Positions 38,915 through 47,760 of a DNA stretch of 64,000 nt are shown here, one piece after another. Where the stretch lies: positions 1 through 64,000 of the forward strand of contig CAAEUE010000019.1 in NCBI GenBank assembly GCA_900759015.1, read 5' to 3'. The notes below the pieces were generated by a model. It was given only the letters and a program-made list of their open reading frames with translations. It made no database searches and was not told the DNA's origin. Positions within the stretch are counted from its first letter, which is position 1. The number at the start of each line of letters is the position of its first letter. Both the position numbers and the translations under genes were made by a program. This DNA comes from Clostridia bacterium (lineage in GTDB: Bacteria; Bacillota; Clostridia; TANB77; CAG-508).

Positions 38915-40723
38915 TTATTTGTCTTGATCTTTTTGTTTTAATTTTAAGTAACCAAGCTCTTCCCATCTATTATATGCTAAATTTAATCTAAAAAGTAATT
39001 TTGGTTTTGCACCAGCTCTGTTCTTATCAACAACACAAGCATAATATCTAACATCTGGATCATCATACTTTATTAAGTCATAACATTTTTCATCCATTTC
39101 TTCTATTGAATATTCATAATCTTTATAATTTTCATGATTTATTTGTTTTACCAAACATAATGTATCCAATACTTCCTTTACGGTTCTACTAGCTTGTAAA
39201 TCATTGATTGTTAAGTTAATTGGCCAAGTTGCAGTTTCTGTTAGTTGTAATGTTGAAAAGATAAACATATTAAAATTTTGTGCTAAGTTAGAAAGAATTG
39301 TTGCTGTTTTCTTTACCTCTTCCCCATTTCCTATATGTTCTGTATCAGTTTTTAGTGTATCATAAAAAATATATTCAATATGCTTCATATAATAATAATT
39401 CATTATAACTTTTTGTAACTCATCATTAGTATGATCTGTTATATTAATAAAATATATTGAGTTATTAATTTCTTTATCTATCCAGTCTGTAACAGCAATA
39501 GTGTCTCTAAATTCTTTAGAAATTTTAGCTAGCCTTTTTACAAAATCTGGTCTAGATTCTCCTTCTTCCTGTAATATAAAACCATCTTCATCAGTCTTTA
39601 CATCTGAACCTTCATCTGCTCTGAATTTAAATTCTAGTAGTTCTCCTTCTGTTTTGTGTAATTTTTTACCATGAATTTTTTGTATTTCAGGATCATTTAT
39701 TATAGTTGTCATTAAACATAGTTTCATTTTTTCTTCAGACATTTCATTAGAAATTACTAAAACTCTTTTGCGATGTACTAATGACAAATTTGCTACTAAA
39801 TTAATTGTAAATCTACTTTTTCCTGAGTTTGAAGGCATCGCAATTGCCATAGTTTCACCTTTTCTTAATCCCTTAAATTCTCTTGATAAACGTTCAAATG
39901 GTAAAGGAATTCCTGTAGTTAAATTATTTTCTCCTGTCTCTAAAAATTCTGTAAGTCCACGATTTAATACAGCTCTTTTAAATTTTTCTGTAGCAGTAAC
40001 TTGTTCTACAGCACTTTCTACTTCTTCTACAGACATTTGATCATATAATTCATAATTTTTAATTTCGACAACTTTTTCTTGAACACTTTTAATTGGTATT
40101 TTTAAAAACCATCTTCTTAAAATAAATAATTTTTTTAAATCTATATATACTTTTTCCATAGTAACTGATCTTTGTAATTTTATACGAGTTACTAATTGTT
40201 TTTTTAGTTCATATACTTCTCTTGTTGTTTTAGCAAAGTTAAATTTCCTTTTAACAGCTTCTGGTGCATATTTTTCACCTTCAGTAAAAATAACACTCTT
40301 ATATAAATTTAACATTCTTTCATCTTGGAAGCATACTTCATCATATAAAAAGTTATAACTTACTATATATCTTGGATCATAAAGTAGTAAGCCAATATAG
40401 TCTTCTTCTAAATCCAAATCTTGTAATTCTTTTGGAAATCTTTCTACTTCATCTTCATTGATTTGTTCAGCTTCAAATTCTCTTTTTTCTTCTTCTAAAG
40501 CATCTTGCTCCTCTTTTTTCTTTTTTGTTTGCCTTTTCTTTAATTCTTTTTTTCTATTTTGTAAAGCCTCATTTAATTCTTTTATACCATCAAGAGCTTT
40601 TTTTAAGTCATTTTTACCAATTGCATCTTTAATTTCTTGAATTTTACCAGCATTGTCTTTTGTTACTGGTATATGATTTAATAAATCATATAATTGTGTT
40701 ACGTTGCTATCTGTTGTTCCCAT
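38915..40723 (-). CDS. DnaB-like RecA-fold ATPase with a non-canonical N-terminal region
   Basis: The C-terminal 350 residues of this 602-residue protein resemble the replicative helicase DnaB. They show the entry TTGIPLPFERLSREFKGLRKG, Walker A MPSNSGKSRFT and the Walker B-like EYIFYDTLK. The DnaB end is VVDKNRAGAKPKLLFRLN. The N-terminal 240 residues are not a normal DnaB_N: a long charged coiled coil (residues 55-95, KKKKEEQDALEEEKREFE) precedes a helical segment (LEEDYIGLLLYDPRYIV) that only partly recalls it. It is unlikely to be the main replicative helicase and may be a phage- or element-derived or specialised loader. It starts behind AAAGGGAG. Confidence 0.7.
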   Translation of the reverse strand: MGTTDSNVTQLYDLLNHIPVTKDNAGKIQEIKDAIGKNDLKKALDGIKELNEALQNRKKELKKRQTKKKKEEQDALEEEKREFEAEQINEDEVERFPKELQDLDLEEDYIGLLLYDPRYIVSYNFLYDEVCFQDERMLNLYKSVIFTEGEKYAPEAVKRKFNFAKTTREVYELKKQLVTRIKLQRSVTMEKVYIDLKKLFILRRWFLKIPIKSVQEKVVEIKNYELYDQMSVEEVESAVEQVTATEKFKRAVLNRGLTEFLETGENNLTTGIPLPFERLSREFKGLRKGETMAIAMPSNSGKSRFTINLVANLSLVHRKRVLVISNEMSEEKMKLCLMTTIINDPEIQKIHGKKLHKTEGELLEFKFRADEGSDVKTDEDGFILQEEGESRPDFVKRLAKISKEFRDTIAVTDWIDKEINNSIYFINITDHTNDELQKVIMNYYYMKHIEYIFYDTLKTDTEHIGNGEEVKKTATILSNLAQNFNMFIFSTLQLTETATWPINLTINDLQASRTVKEVLDTLCLVKQINHENYKDYEYSIEEMDEKCYDLIKYDDPDVRYYACVVDKNRAGAKPKLLFRLNLAYNRWEELGYLKLKQKDQDK

Positions 40724-40805
40724 TTTTTTACTCCCTTTTCTTATAATTTTAATTTATTATACCAATAAAGAAAATTTTTTTAAAGGCTTTTTTATAAAAT
40801 TCTAA

Positions 40806-40832
40806 TCAGGATTTAGGGACGTTCCTTATTTT
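40806..40832 (+). repeat. Dispersed GGGATTT/GGGACGTTCC repeat, site C
   Basis: CAGGATTTAGGGACGTTCCTTATTTTCC keeps the repeat core but has no opposite arm. It lies between the DnaB-like gene and the GC-richer 40874 gene, next to that gene's terminator. Confidence 0.6.
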
Positions 40833-40844
40833 CCATACAATAGG

Positions 40845-40866
40845 AAAAGACGGGTATTATCCCGTC
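40845..40866 (-). terminator. Terminator of the 40874 gene
   Basis: GACGGG (40849-40854) and CCCGTC (40861-40866) pair around TATTAT. On the transcript strand CCCGTC is followed by TTTTCC. An outer AGGAAAA/TTTTCCT pairing extends it. Confidence 0.7.
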
Positions 40867-40873
40867 AGTTTTC

Positions 40874-41368
40874 CTAAAGGTATTCAGAAATTTTGTTGTA
40901 AAATCTGATTCTTCGTAAGACTTCTTCGTCTTCCTCAGAAACCAGAACAGTCTGCTCAATACCGAGCTTTTTTTCTTGCTTTTTAAGGTGTTTGAATTCC
41001 TCAATCGCAAGAATCAATGCTGGTACTCCTACCGAGTTTGCATAATCATTCAGCTTTTCCATCTGCGCTTTTGACTCTTTCAAGAAAAGCCGGGAAATCT
41101 GTACAATTTCCTGCAGTGACGGATCATAGACCAAATATTCCTCTTTTGCCAGTTTTTTTAGTTCGCGATGCAGCAAGTTGATAAAATTTCTGGGCTTGCC
41201 ATACCTATCGCAAATAATTCTGAATTCATTTGGAAAATTGCTATCTTCCAAGATTTCAGATTCACGGACTTCTTTGTCAGTTGCATACACTGCCTCTTCG
41301 CAAAACTCCTCCACCAGTTTAATGTGATTTCTTAGCAGTTCCCGGCATAAAGCCTCAATATCTGTCAT
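40874..41368 (-). CDS. Orphan hypothetical protein with foreign base composition
   Basis: I do not recognise this 164-residue soluble helical protein. It starts MTDIEALCRELLRNHIKLVEEF and ends with a Glu/Lys-rich helix (EEFKHLKKQEKKLGIEQTVL). The ATG at 41368 follows GGAGG, while an in-frame ATG at 41404 has no site. I count 25 G/C in 60 bases at 41281-41340, far above its neighbours, and codons such as CTG, CGC and GGC appear. It is a single-gene unit with its own terminator, similar in style to the islands at 16928 and 57099. It was probably acquired. Confidence 0.6.
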   Translation of the reverse strand: MTDIEALCRELLRNHIKLVEEFCEEAVYATDKEVRESEILEDSNFPNEFRIICDRYGKPRNFINLLHRELKKLAKEEYLVYDPSLQEIVQISRLFLKESKAQMEKLNDYANSVGVPALILAIEEFKHLKKQEKKLGIEQTVLVSEEDEEVLRRIRFYNKISEYL

Positions 41369-41457
41369 AAATTTTCCTCCATTCAACAATGTCTTTTGTA
41401 TCACTCTTAATTATACCATAAAGCATGGATTTTTGCTAGCTTTTAACGTAAAAACAA

Positions 41458-41487
41458 TTGCCATTATATTAGCTAATAAAATATGAT
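41458..41487 (+). promoter_or_regulatory. Promoter of the 41523 gene
   Basis: TTGCCA (41458-41463), 18 bases, TATGAT (41482-41487), followed by GAGGTG before the start codon. Confidence 0.5.
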
Positions 41488-41522
41488 ATAAATATAATAA
41501 ATTTATATATGAGGTGTAATTT

Positions 41523-42068
41523 ATGCAAAATAGTAGTTTTAAATATTGGGTTCCAAATAAATATAAAAATTATACACAATTAATTGTTGTGTTACTAATA
41601 CTTGTTTGTATTGCTTTAATATTTATGTTTATAAATAATGATATTGGTGGTTTGCTTCTTATGGTAGCAGTAATTTATGGCGTTTTGGGTTGCCCTCTAA
41701 TTATATTTGTAATGTTTATGACTAGAAGAAAAACAATATTATTTGAGCGCGGAGTTTATGTGTTTGATAAAAAAATATATGTTGTAATGTTCACCAATCC
41801 AGACTTTAATAATGTTGAAAGTAATAAGATTTATTTTAGTGGTATAAGTGGTATGGAAGAAATTTTGAATTTGTCGGAATTACCACCTGTATATGAAATT
41901 ACTACGGTAAAAGAAGTAAATAAAATTAACAATAAAAAATATAAAATTACTTTGGACTATTTAATTCTTAATAAGAAGACTACTCAGACAGCAACAATTA
42001 CGCTAGAAAATAGATATGATAATTTTGAAGACTTGATAAATTGTTTTATTAATTTAAACCAAAAATAA
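41523..42068 (+). CDS. Hypothetical membrane protein with two transmembrane segments
   Basis: This 181-residue protein has a short N-terminal part (FKYWVPNKYKNYTQ), two adjacent membrane helices (residues 20-38 and 42-65) and a cytoplasmic domain of about 110 residues after a TRRK stop-transfer sequence. The cytoplasmic domain (LFERGVYVFDKKIYVVMF, later NRYDNFEDLINCF) recalls bacterial PH-like domains. I cannot assign a family. It stands alone and converges on lemA across a shared terminator. Confidence 0.6.
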   Translation: MQNSSFKYWVPNKYKNYTQLIVVLLILVCIALIFMFINNDIGGLLLMVAVIYGVLGCPLIIFVMFMTRRKTILFERGVYVFDKKIYVVMFTNPDFNNVESNKIYFSGISGMEEILNLSELPPVYEITTVKEVNKINNKKYKITLDYLILNKKTTQTATITLENRYDNFEDLINCFINLNQK

Positions 42069-42079
42069 TTATAAATTAC

Positions 42080-42109
42080 AAAGAAGGAGCCTATATAAGC
42101 TTCTTCTTT
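42080..42109. terminator. Shared terminator of the 41523 gene and lemA
   Basis: AAAGAAGGAGC (42080-42090) pairs with GCTTCTTCTTT (42099-42109), with a T-rich tract on the right (TATTTTT). It can also serve lemA on the minus strand. Confidence 0.7.
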
Positions 42110-42113
42110 ATTT

Positions 42114-42653
42114 TTACATATCCACTTTAATATTATCTCCTTCGATTTTTCTATCCTCTAATTCGAATAATTCTCCTTCTTTAAAATTAAATATTTTGCC
42201 AATAATGTTAGAAGGAAAAACATTTAATTTTGTATTATATTTAGTAGTATCATTGTTATAAATTCTTCTTGCTGCTTGTAATTCGCTTTCAACTTTTATA
42301 AGACTTTTCTGCAATTTTAAAAACTGTTCACTAGCTTTTAAATCTGGGTAATTTTCTACTACTAATATTAAATTATTATATTGTTCATTTAATTTATTTA
42401 ATGCATCTTTGTCTTTATTTTGATTATAAGCTGTTCTATATTCTGTTATTTTAGTTAAAACATCTTGTTCATAATTAGCATAACCTTTCGTTACTTCTAC
42501 TAAATTTGGTATTAAATCAAATCTCTTTTTTAAATAAACATCTATAACACTATATGAGTTATTCATTTGTTTTTTTAGTGTTACAAATTTATTATATGTG
42601 ATAATAACATATAATACTATAATAACTAATATTACTATTAATGCTATTGTCAT
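42114..42653 (-). CDS. lemA: LemA family protein
   Basis: This 179-residue protein has one N-terminal membrane segment (residues 3-20) and a helical bundle exposed outside. The family core is clear: YNKFVTLKKQMNNSYSVIDV, then LKKRFDLIPNLVEVTKGYA and the later LQAARRIYNNDTTKYN with NVFPSNIIGKIFNF. Its cellular role is unsettled. In many Firmicutes lemA sits with DUF2207 and DUF3137 genes. Here a DUF3137-like gene is divergent next to it and DUF2207 is 6 kb away. Confidence 0.93.
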   Translation of the reverse strand: MTIALIVILVIIVLYVIITYNKFVTLKKQMNNSYSVIDVYLKKRFDLIPNLVEVTKGYANYEQDVLTKITEYRTAYNQNKDKDALNKLNEQYNNLILVVENYPDLKASEQFLKLQKSLIKVESELQAARRIYNNDTTKYNTKLNVFPSNIIGKIFNFKEGELFELEDRKIEGDNIKVDM

Positions 42654-42777
42654 TATATTCCTCCCCTATTCCCTTGTTCATAATTATATTTAGTATAAAA
42701 CTTTTTATAAAAATTGTCAAAAAATTTACATACTATATTAAGTTATGATAGAATATCTTCAATAGGAGGAATTACAA

Positions 42778-43785
42778 ATGATATTTTTAGAGATTTTAGT
42801 TGTAGTAATGGTCGGGTTTTTAGTATACAAATTTATTTTAATGCCAAATTTTTCTACTAAAAAAGTAGATATAACCCAAACGCCTAAAGAATTTGAAGAA
42901 TTATATAACAAATTTAATGAACTTGATTTTTTAGATATCACTATTAGCAAAAAAAGGCTGATGTTTTTTAGTATTATAGGTCTAATCTGTTTTATGGCAT
43001 TCTTATTTACTTTTATTTTTACATATTTAAATTCTTTTAATATGGCTTTTGCTATAATTCCATTAATTGCATTAGCTGTAACAGTAATATTATTTTTACT
43101 AGAATTTAAAAAATTTAAAGTGAAATATTCAGATGTTATAAAAAGATTTATCCAATTAATAGATCCTAACTTAACTTATAATAACACATCATATGTCGAT
43201 GAAGAAAATTATTATCAAACAGCTTGTTTTGATAATTTACAACTTAGTAGCTTAATAACAAAAGATACAATAAGTGGTACAACTAAAGATAATTATAAGT
43301 TTTATGCATCTAATGTTTCTGCAACATCTACAGATGAAAATGTATTTAATGGTATTTTTTCTACAGTTATTTTAGATAAAACAATTCCTTCATACACTAA
43401 AATAAATACCGAAAATTTAGAGTATAATACTACATATGTGTTGGGAACAACTAATTCACTATTAAAATATATAGAAATGGATAATGCCGATTTTAATAAG
43501 GTTTTACATGTATATTCAAATGACAGAATAAATGCAACAGAAATATTAACATCAGATATGTTAGATTATTTATCAGAATTTTATAATAAATATCATGTTA
43601 ATTTCCAACTTGTATTTACAGGGAATTATGTATATTCAAGATTTTATATTAATCAGTTATTTACACCAACTTTTATAGGTAATTTGTTTAATAAAAATAA
43701 TTTTGCATTATGCTATATTATAATAACATTCATTTTAGATGTAATAGATAAACTTTCAAATAACATGTCAAATTTTGAAGAATAA
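42778..43785 (+). CDS. DUF3137-like membrane protein
   Basis: This 335-residue protein has an N-terminal membrane segment, a second pair near residues 65-110, a long soluble domain, and a last hydrophobic stretch near 305. The segment DNLQLSSLITKDTISGTTKD, then FYASNVSATS and FNGIFSTVILDK, resembles DUF3137 proteins, which accompany lemA in other genomes. It is divergent from lemA with 124 bases between, so the two may share control. It starts behind AGGAGG, and the recombinase gene follows 15 bases after its end. Confidence 0.6.
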   Translation: MIFLEILVVVMVGFLVYKFILMPNFSTKKVDITQTPKEFEELYNKFNELDFLDITISKKRLMFFSIIGLICFMAFLFTFIFTYLNSFNMAFAIIPLIALAVTVILFLLEFKKFKVKYSDVIKRFIQLIDPNLTYNNTSYVDEENYYQTACFDNLQLSSLITKDTISGTTKDNYKFYASNVSATSTDENVFNGIFSTVILDKTIPSYTKINTENLEYNTTYVLGTTNSLLKYIEMDNADFNKVLHVYSNDRINATEILTSDMLDYLSEFYNKYHVNFQLVFTGNYVYSRFYINQLFTPTFIGNLFNKNNFALCYIIITFILDVIDKLSNNMSNFEE

Positions 43786-43800
43786 CATAAGGAGGAACAA

Positions 43801-44784
43801 ATGATTTCACGTGATATGAACCCTGAATATTTAAATTCTTTTTTAGACTATTCTGTAACAATTTTAAATAAATCACCAAACACAATAAAAGAATATAATT
43901 ATGACTTAGCAATGTTCTTGAAATTTATTATGGTTCATTTTCATCTTACAAATGCTAAAGATTTTAAAGATATTAATATAAGCAATTTATCTCTTGATGT
44001 AATAAAAAAGATAGAATTAAATGATATTCATGCTTTTCTTGCATATTTAACAACTACATATCATAGTAAAGCTGCTACTCGTGCAAGAAAAGTTAGTAGT
44101 ATTAGAGTATTTTTTAATTATCTATCACAAAAAGCTAACTTAATAGAAAAAAATCCTGCTCAAAATTTAGAAACTCCAAAAATAGAAAAACGTATGCCTA
44201 AATATTTAACTCTTGATGACAGCAAAAAGTTATTAACTGTTACAAGTGATGAAGAACGTAATAAAGAAAGAGATTATGCAATTATAACTTTATTTTTAAA
44301 CTGTGGGCTTCGTTTGTCCGAATTAGTTGGTATAAATATAAATGATATTTCATTTGATGATGCTAAAATGACTGTAATAGGTAAAGGTAATAAAGAAAGA
44401 ACAATCTATTTAAATAAAGCTTGTTTAAAAGCTATTAATGACTATTTAGAAGTTAGACCTAAGATTGGTATAAAACCTGATTCAGTTAAAGCACTGTTTC
44501 TAAGTGAAAGAAAAGAACGAATTAGTAAAAGAACAGTTCAATATGTAGTTGATAAAGAATTAAGACGTGCTGGTTTAGACACAAAAAAATATTCTACCCA
44601 TAAATTAAGACATACTGCGGCAACACTTATGTATCAATATGGAAATGTTGATATAAGAGCTCTTCAAGAACTTTTAGGGCATGAAAGTATTTCTACAACA
44701 GAAATTTATACTCATGTTGCTAACGAACAAGTTAGAAATGCAGTTGATGTAAATCCGCTTTCAGATTATTCAGCAGATAAATAA
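43801..44784 (+). CDS. Tyrosine recombinase XerC/XerD-like
   Basis: This site-specific recombinase probably resolves chromosome dimers at dif. The 327-residue protein has the SAM-like core-binding domain (SPNTIKEYNYDLAMFLKF). The catalytic domain has every tetrad residue: Arg in NCGLRLSELVG, His and Arg in HKLRHTAATLMYQ, His in LLGHESIS and the Tyr nucleophile in TTEIYTHV. A single housekeeping Xer is normal in many Firmicutes. The DUF3137-like gene precedes it by 15 bases. No integrase-type neighbours or phage genes surround it, so a chromosomal role is likelier than integration. Confidence 0.9.
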   Translation: MISRDMNPEYLNSFLDYSVTILNKSPNTIKEYNYDLAMFLKFIMVHFHLTNAKDFKDINISNLSLDVIKKIELNDIHAFLAYLTTTYHSKAATRARKVSSIRVFFNYLSQKANLIEKNPAQNLETPKIEKRMPKYLTLDDSKKLLTVTSDEERNKERDYAIITLFLNCGLRLSELVGININDISFDDAKMTVIGKGNKERTIYLNKACLKAINDYLEVRPKIGIKPDSVKALFLSERKERISKRTVQYVVDKELRRAGLDTKKYSTHKLRHTAATLMYQYGNVDIRALQELLGHESISTTEIYTHVANEQVRNAVDVNPLSDYSADK

Positions 44785-44787
44785 AGC

Positions 44788-44823
44788 AAAAGTCACTAAT
44801 CGTAACAATGGTTAGTGACTTTT
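44788..44823. terminator. Bidirectional terminator after the recombinase
   Basis: AAAAGTCACTAA (44788-44799) and TTAGTGACTTTT (44812-44823) are perfect 12-base inverted repeats around a 12-base loop. It overlaps the last codons of the minus-strand gene 44812-45027. Confidence 0.85.
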
Positions 44824-45027
44824 AAGTTGAAGATTTCTTTCATACATATTTAGAATTTTATACGCTAAATTTGGTTTACTTGTGACTAAATAATTAAAAA
44901 AACTTAATACTAGACTAGCGAATAATGAGTCCAAAATTTTACCTACTTCTTCAATTTTTTTACTTTTTCTTTCATATAATTCTTTTAAAAACTTATTCCA
45001 TTCTAAATCTATTTCAATTATCCGCAT
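44812..45027 (-). CDS. Small hypothetical protein
   Basis: This 71-residue protein begins MRIIEIDLEWNKFLKELYER behind a good GAGGAGG site. It has an amphipathic, partly hydrophobic middle (ILDSLFASLVLSFFNYL) and a basic end, without a clear membrane helix. Its stop lies within the shared terminator, which is tight but possible. No family known to me. Confidence 0.5.
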   Translation of the reverse strand: MRIIEIDLEWNKFLKELYERKSKKIEEVGKILDSLFASLVLSFFNYLVTSKPNLAYKILNMYERNLQLKSH

Positions 45028-45094
45028 AATTTATCCTCCTCAAAAATTATTTATCTAGCTTTATAACTGTGACATATTAATATTTGTCAATTAC

Positions 45095-45673
45095 TTAACC
45101 TATTACTGGTTGTAGTTGCTTGTTATCTAAAGCTTCTTTTATGGTAGGTATTAAATAATCAAATTTGAATACTAAAGATGTAGGTTTGGTAATAGGATTA
45201 TCTTGTGTAAATGGCACGAAATAATAATTTTTTCTATTCAGTAATTTTCCTATGTTTTCAGCAGAACCTGAAAGTCCATCATTTGTTGAAATACCTATTA
45301 CCAGAGGTCGCTGATTACGTAGATGAGATTTTATTGCCATAACAGCAGGCGTATCAATTATTGAATTTGCAAGTTTGGCAATGGTATTGCCAGAGCAAGG
45401 TGCTACAACCATAATATCAGTTAACCCCTTTGGTCCTATAGGTTCTGCTCCCTGTATTGTATGAATTATTTTATTTTCTGTAATGCCTTCAATTTCTTCT
45501 ATAAAATCTTTAGCATTTCCGAATTTAGTATCTAAATTATAACTATTATATGACATTATAGGTAGTATATTTGCACCTAATTCTTTAAGTTCTTTAATTT
45601 TTGGTATTACCTTCTTGAATGTACAAAAAGAGCCAGTTAAAGTAAATCCAATATTAATATCTTTTAATTCCAT
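45095..45673 (-). CDS. spoVFB: Dipicolinate synthase subunit B (SpoVFB)
   Basis: This flavoprotein-fold subunit makes dipicolinic acid from dihydrodipicolinate for the spore core. The 192-residue product has the family start IGFTLTGSFCTFKKVIPKI and the conserved MVVAPCSGNTIAKLANSI and GISTNDGLSGSAENIG. It starts behind AAAGGGGG. Its usual partner dpaA (spoVFA) is not adjacent on either side, which is unusual since the two are normally one operon. The reductase half must lie elsewhere or be replaced. Confidence 0.92.
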   Translation of the reverse strand: MELKDINIGFTLTGSFCTFKKVIPKIKELKELGANILPIMSYNSYNLDTKFGNAKDFIEEIEGITENKIIHTIQGAEPIGPKGLTDIMVVAPCSGNTIAKLANSIIDTPAVMAIKSHLRNQRPLVIGISTNDGLSGSAENIGKLLNRKNYYFVPFTQDNPITKPTSLVFKFDYLIPTIKEALDNKQLQPVIG

Positions 45674-45820
45674 ACTCTTCCCCCTTTCATATTATCTTTA
45701 TATATAATATGAAATTATGTTAATTATGGTATAAAATGTTTTATTATAAACTAAAAATTATTCACTTTTATGAAATCATCAATTTAAATAGGTCACTTTA
45801 TAAATCCAATATAATAAAAA

Positions 45821-45866
45821 AATTTGAGCAGACATATATAAACACTATATATATCTACTCAAATTT
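45821..45866 (-). terminator. Terminator of the 46694-45908 cysteine-protein unit
   Basis: AATTTGAG...(AGA.ATATATA) at 45821-45840 pairs with the TATATAT.TCT.CTCAAATT arm ending at 45866. The A run on the left gives TTTTTTT on the transcript. Nothing else is seen between spoVFB and the 45908 gene. Confidence 0.7.
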
Positions 45867-45907
45867 TATAAAATTGGCTTTAACGTGAAATCGAATTTTT
45901 CACAATT

Positions 45908-46645
45908 TTAAACACCATTGAATGGAATGTTTTTATTTATAAAAAATCTTGCCAAATCTTCAAGTATTTTTTGATATTTCATCCATTCTTCCACAGCTTC
46001 TCGATATGTATAAGCCGGAATACAGCTTCCTGTTTCTAAAGGTATTAATTCTTTTCCTCCTTTTGGTCTCTCATCTTCTGAAAGCATACATCCTTTATCA
46101 GTAAGCAAAATACATGGAGTATCTTTGATTAATTTAGTTTTTACTGTTGGCTCTCCTACTCTCCTTGCTTTCAATATAAAAGAATCTTCTAATCCGGTAT
46201 AGAATTCTCTTACAAGAATAATGGTAGAATATCCTCTACCTATAAATTCTTTTAAATATTCAAAAGAAATTTCTTTAAAATTTGATGGAGAATATAGACA
46301 ACCTTCTGATTTACAGCAAACACCCTTGCATTTTTTGCAAATTTTGGAATTAACTTTTTTCATATTATCATAATCTCCATTTTTATTTCTTATATAAGAA
46401 ACAACCTCACAGATCATATCCATATCCTGGTTTTGCCACATGATAATCGCAGGAATAAATGAGTGTATAGTCTGCGCATTAGTTGGCACTAATGCTATTT
46501 GAGGATTACAATCTTCGTACTTGATTGGCAACCAGATTGTTTCTTTCTCTATATTAATGCCAACAAATCCGATTTCTTTCCGGCAAAATAAATCATACAA
46601 CTGCTTAAAACTAATTTTAAAATCAAATGGTGCTATAAAGTTCAT
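45908..46645 (-). CDS. Cysteine-cluster protein, paralog 1 (YkgJ-like metal-binding candidate)
   Basis: This 245-residue protein is of unknown function. The middle has ICKKCKGVCCKSEGC, a C-x2-C-x2-CC-x4-C cluster. It is followed by SPSNFKEISFEYLKEFI, CILLTDKGC, DERPKGGKELIP and a last Cys in ETGSCIPAYTYREAVEEW. The C-x2-C-x2-CC plus C-x6-C order resembles the YkgJ/UPF0153 zinc- or iron-chelating domain, but with GG where YkgJ has a Cys after RP. The first 90 residues (FDFKISFKQLYDLFCRKEIGF) form a separate domain shared with the 47761 protein. No membrane segment. It follows the 46694 gene by 48 bases. Confidence 0.55.
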   Translation of the reverse strand: MNFIAPFDFKISFKQLYDLFCRKEIGFVGINIEKETIWLPIKYEDCNPQIALVPTNAQTIHSFIPAIIMWQNQDMDMICEVVSYIRNKNGDYDNMKKVNSKICKKCKGVCCKSEGCLYSPSNFKEISFEYLKEFIGRGYSTIILVREFYTGLEDSFILKARRVGEPTVKTKLIKDTPCILLTDKGCMLSEDERPKGGKELIPLETGSCIPAYTYREAVEEWMKYQKILEDLARFFINKNIPFNGV

Positions 46646-46693
46646 TTGTATCTCCTTTCTTATATATCATCAATAATATTCAGGATATATAAT

Positions 46694-47599
46694 TCAAATT
46701 ATGCCTTTAAATGGGATATTTTTTTTATAATAGAATTCGCCTAATTTCACCAGTATTTCCTGATATGGAAGCCAATCTATTGCTCTTTGTCTAAAACTAT
46801 ATCCCATAATACAGCCAATATTTGGTGTGGGGATTAAAGCTTTTCCGCCATATGGTCTATCATCATCATCAAAAAAACAGCCTGTTTTTCGATCCCATAA
46901 AATACAGGGTCTTGCTATATGTGCTTCAAATTCAATAACATCAGAGCCTAAATTTCTTACCTTTAAAGTAAGGACATCTTTTTCTAAGCCTGTTTGTATA
47001 TGTGAAATAGGCACAATTGAGATAAAGCCCCTATCCATAATTTGCTTAAGAGAATTAAAAGATATTTTCCTAAAATCATTTGGAGAAAATGCACATCCAC
47101 AAGAACTACAACATCTGCCTCCACACTTTGTGCAAACTTCATGATCAAATAAGAATTCTTTTGTCGTTCGCCTTTTTTCTGCTAATATATGATAAGCAGT
47201 ATCTTCTATAATGTACTGAAACGGTTTCCAATCTTTTAATGCTTTAGTTACCCCGTAGTATGTTTTGCAACCTTCTCCAATTTTTTTGGGAATTGAAGGC
47301 TTTGCTCCTCGAATTCTGTGATTATGATCCTTAATTTCACAAACACCTTCTTTAAAATGAATACATTGAGAATTACCAACAAAAAAATTGGTCTGTATTC
47401 TCGTAGTATTAATTTGCGCTGGCCTTATTAACCAGCCACATTCTTCATTTTCGATTTTAGGAACGTAAGAAAACATTATTTTTCCTTCAGCATAAAGCCG
47501 CAGAAAATATGCCACACTTATTTCTTTAAAATCTTCTGGTCCATATATGCAACTTCCACTTCCACATTCTTTGCATAATTCTTCATTAACATTTTTCAT
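46694..47599 (-). CDS. Cysteine-cluster protein, paralog 2, with two cysteine modules
   Basis: This 301-residue member of the same local family has two copies of the cysteine module. The N-terminal copy is reduced: LCKECGSGSCIYGPEDFKEIS, then CIHFKEGVC. The C-terminal copy is complete: VCTKCGGRCCSSCGCAFSP, CILWDRKTGC, DDRPYGGKALIP, IGCIMGYSFRQRAIDW. Both end in the same W-x-P-Y-Q-E/Y-I pattern. The N-terminal input domain of the other two paralogs is missing, replaced by the first module. It has its own TTTACA-17-TATAAT promoter and is cotranscribed with the 45908 gene. Confidence 0.55.
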   Translation of the reverse strand: MKNVNEELCKECGSGSCIYGPEDFKEISVAYFLRLYAEGKIMFSYVPKIENEECGWLIRPAQINTTRIQTNFFVGNSQCIHFKEGVCEIKDHNHRIRGAKPSIPKKIGEGCKTYYGVTKALKDWKPFQYIIEDTAYHILAEKRRTTKEFLFDHEVCTKCGGRCCSSCGCAFSPNDFRKISFNSLKQIMDRGFISIVPISHIQTGLEKDVLTLKVRNLGSDVIEFEAHIARPCILWDRKTGCFFDDDDRPYGGKALIPTPNIGCIMGYSFRQRAIDWLPYQEILVKLGEFYYKKNIPFKGII

Positions 47600-47648
47600 T
47601 TGTATCTCCTTTCACTTCATAGAGTTTATTTAACAATATTTCCGGTAT

Positions 47649-47677
47649 ATTATATCATGTTTTGTGAATTATGTAAA
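47649..47677 (-). promoter_or_regulatory. Promoter of the 47599-45908 unit
   Basis: On the minus strand TTTACA (47672-47677), 17 bases, perfect TATAAT (47649-47654). The surroundings are similar to the promoter at 48610-48638, so gene and promoter were duplicated together. Confidence 0.7.
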
Positions 47678-47718
47678 TAAAGCAAAATTTGAGTCTAATA
47701 CTTAAAATTATAAAAAAG

Positions 47719-47743
47719 AAAAAAGCAGTTGAAACCCAACTGC
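47719..47743 (-). terminator. Terminator of the 47761 gene
   Basis: GCAGTTG (47725-47731) pairs with CAACTGC (47737-47743), and the A run to the left gives TTTTTTC on the transcript. Confidence 0.85.
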
Positions 47744-47760
47744 CTTCTCTCAACACTAAA

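Noticed and set aside
43801..44784. Integrase of a genomic island
   Set aside because: No att-like repeats, phage or conjugation genes nearby. The protein has the size and residues of a housekeeping Xer.
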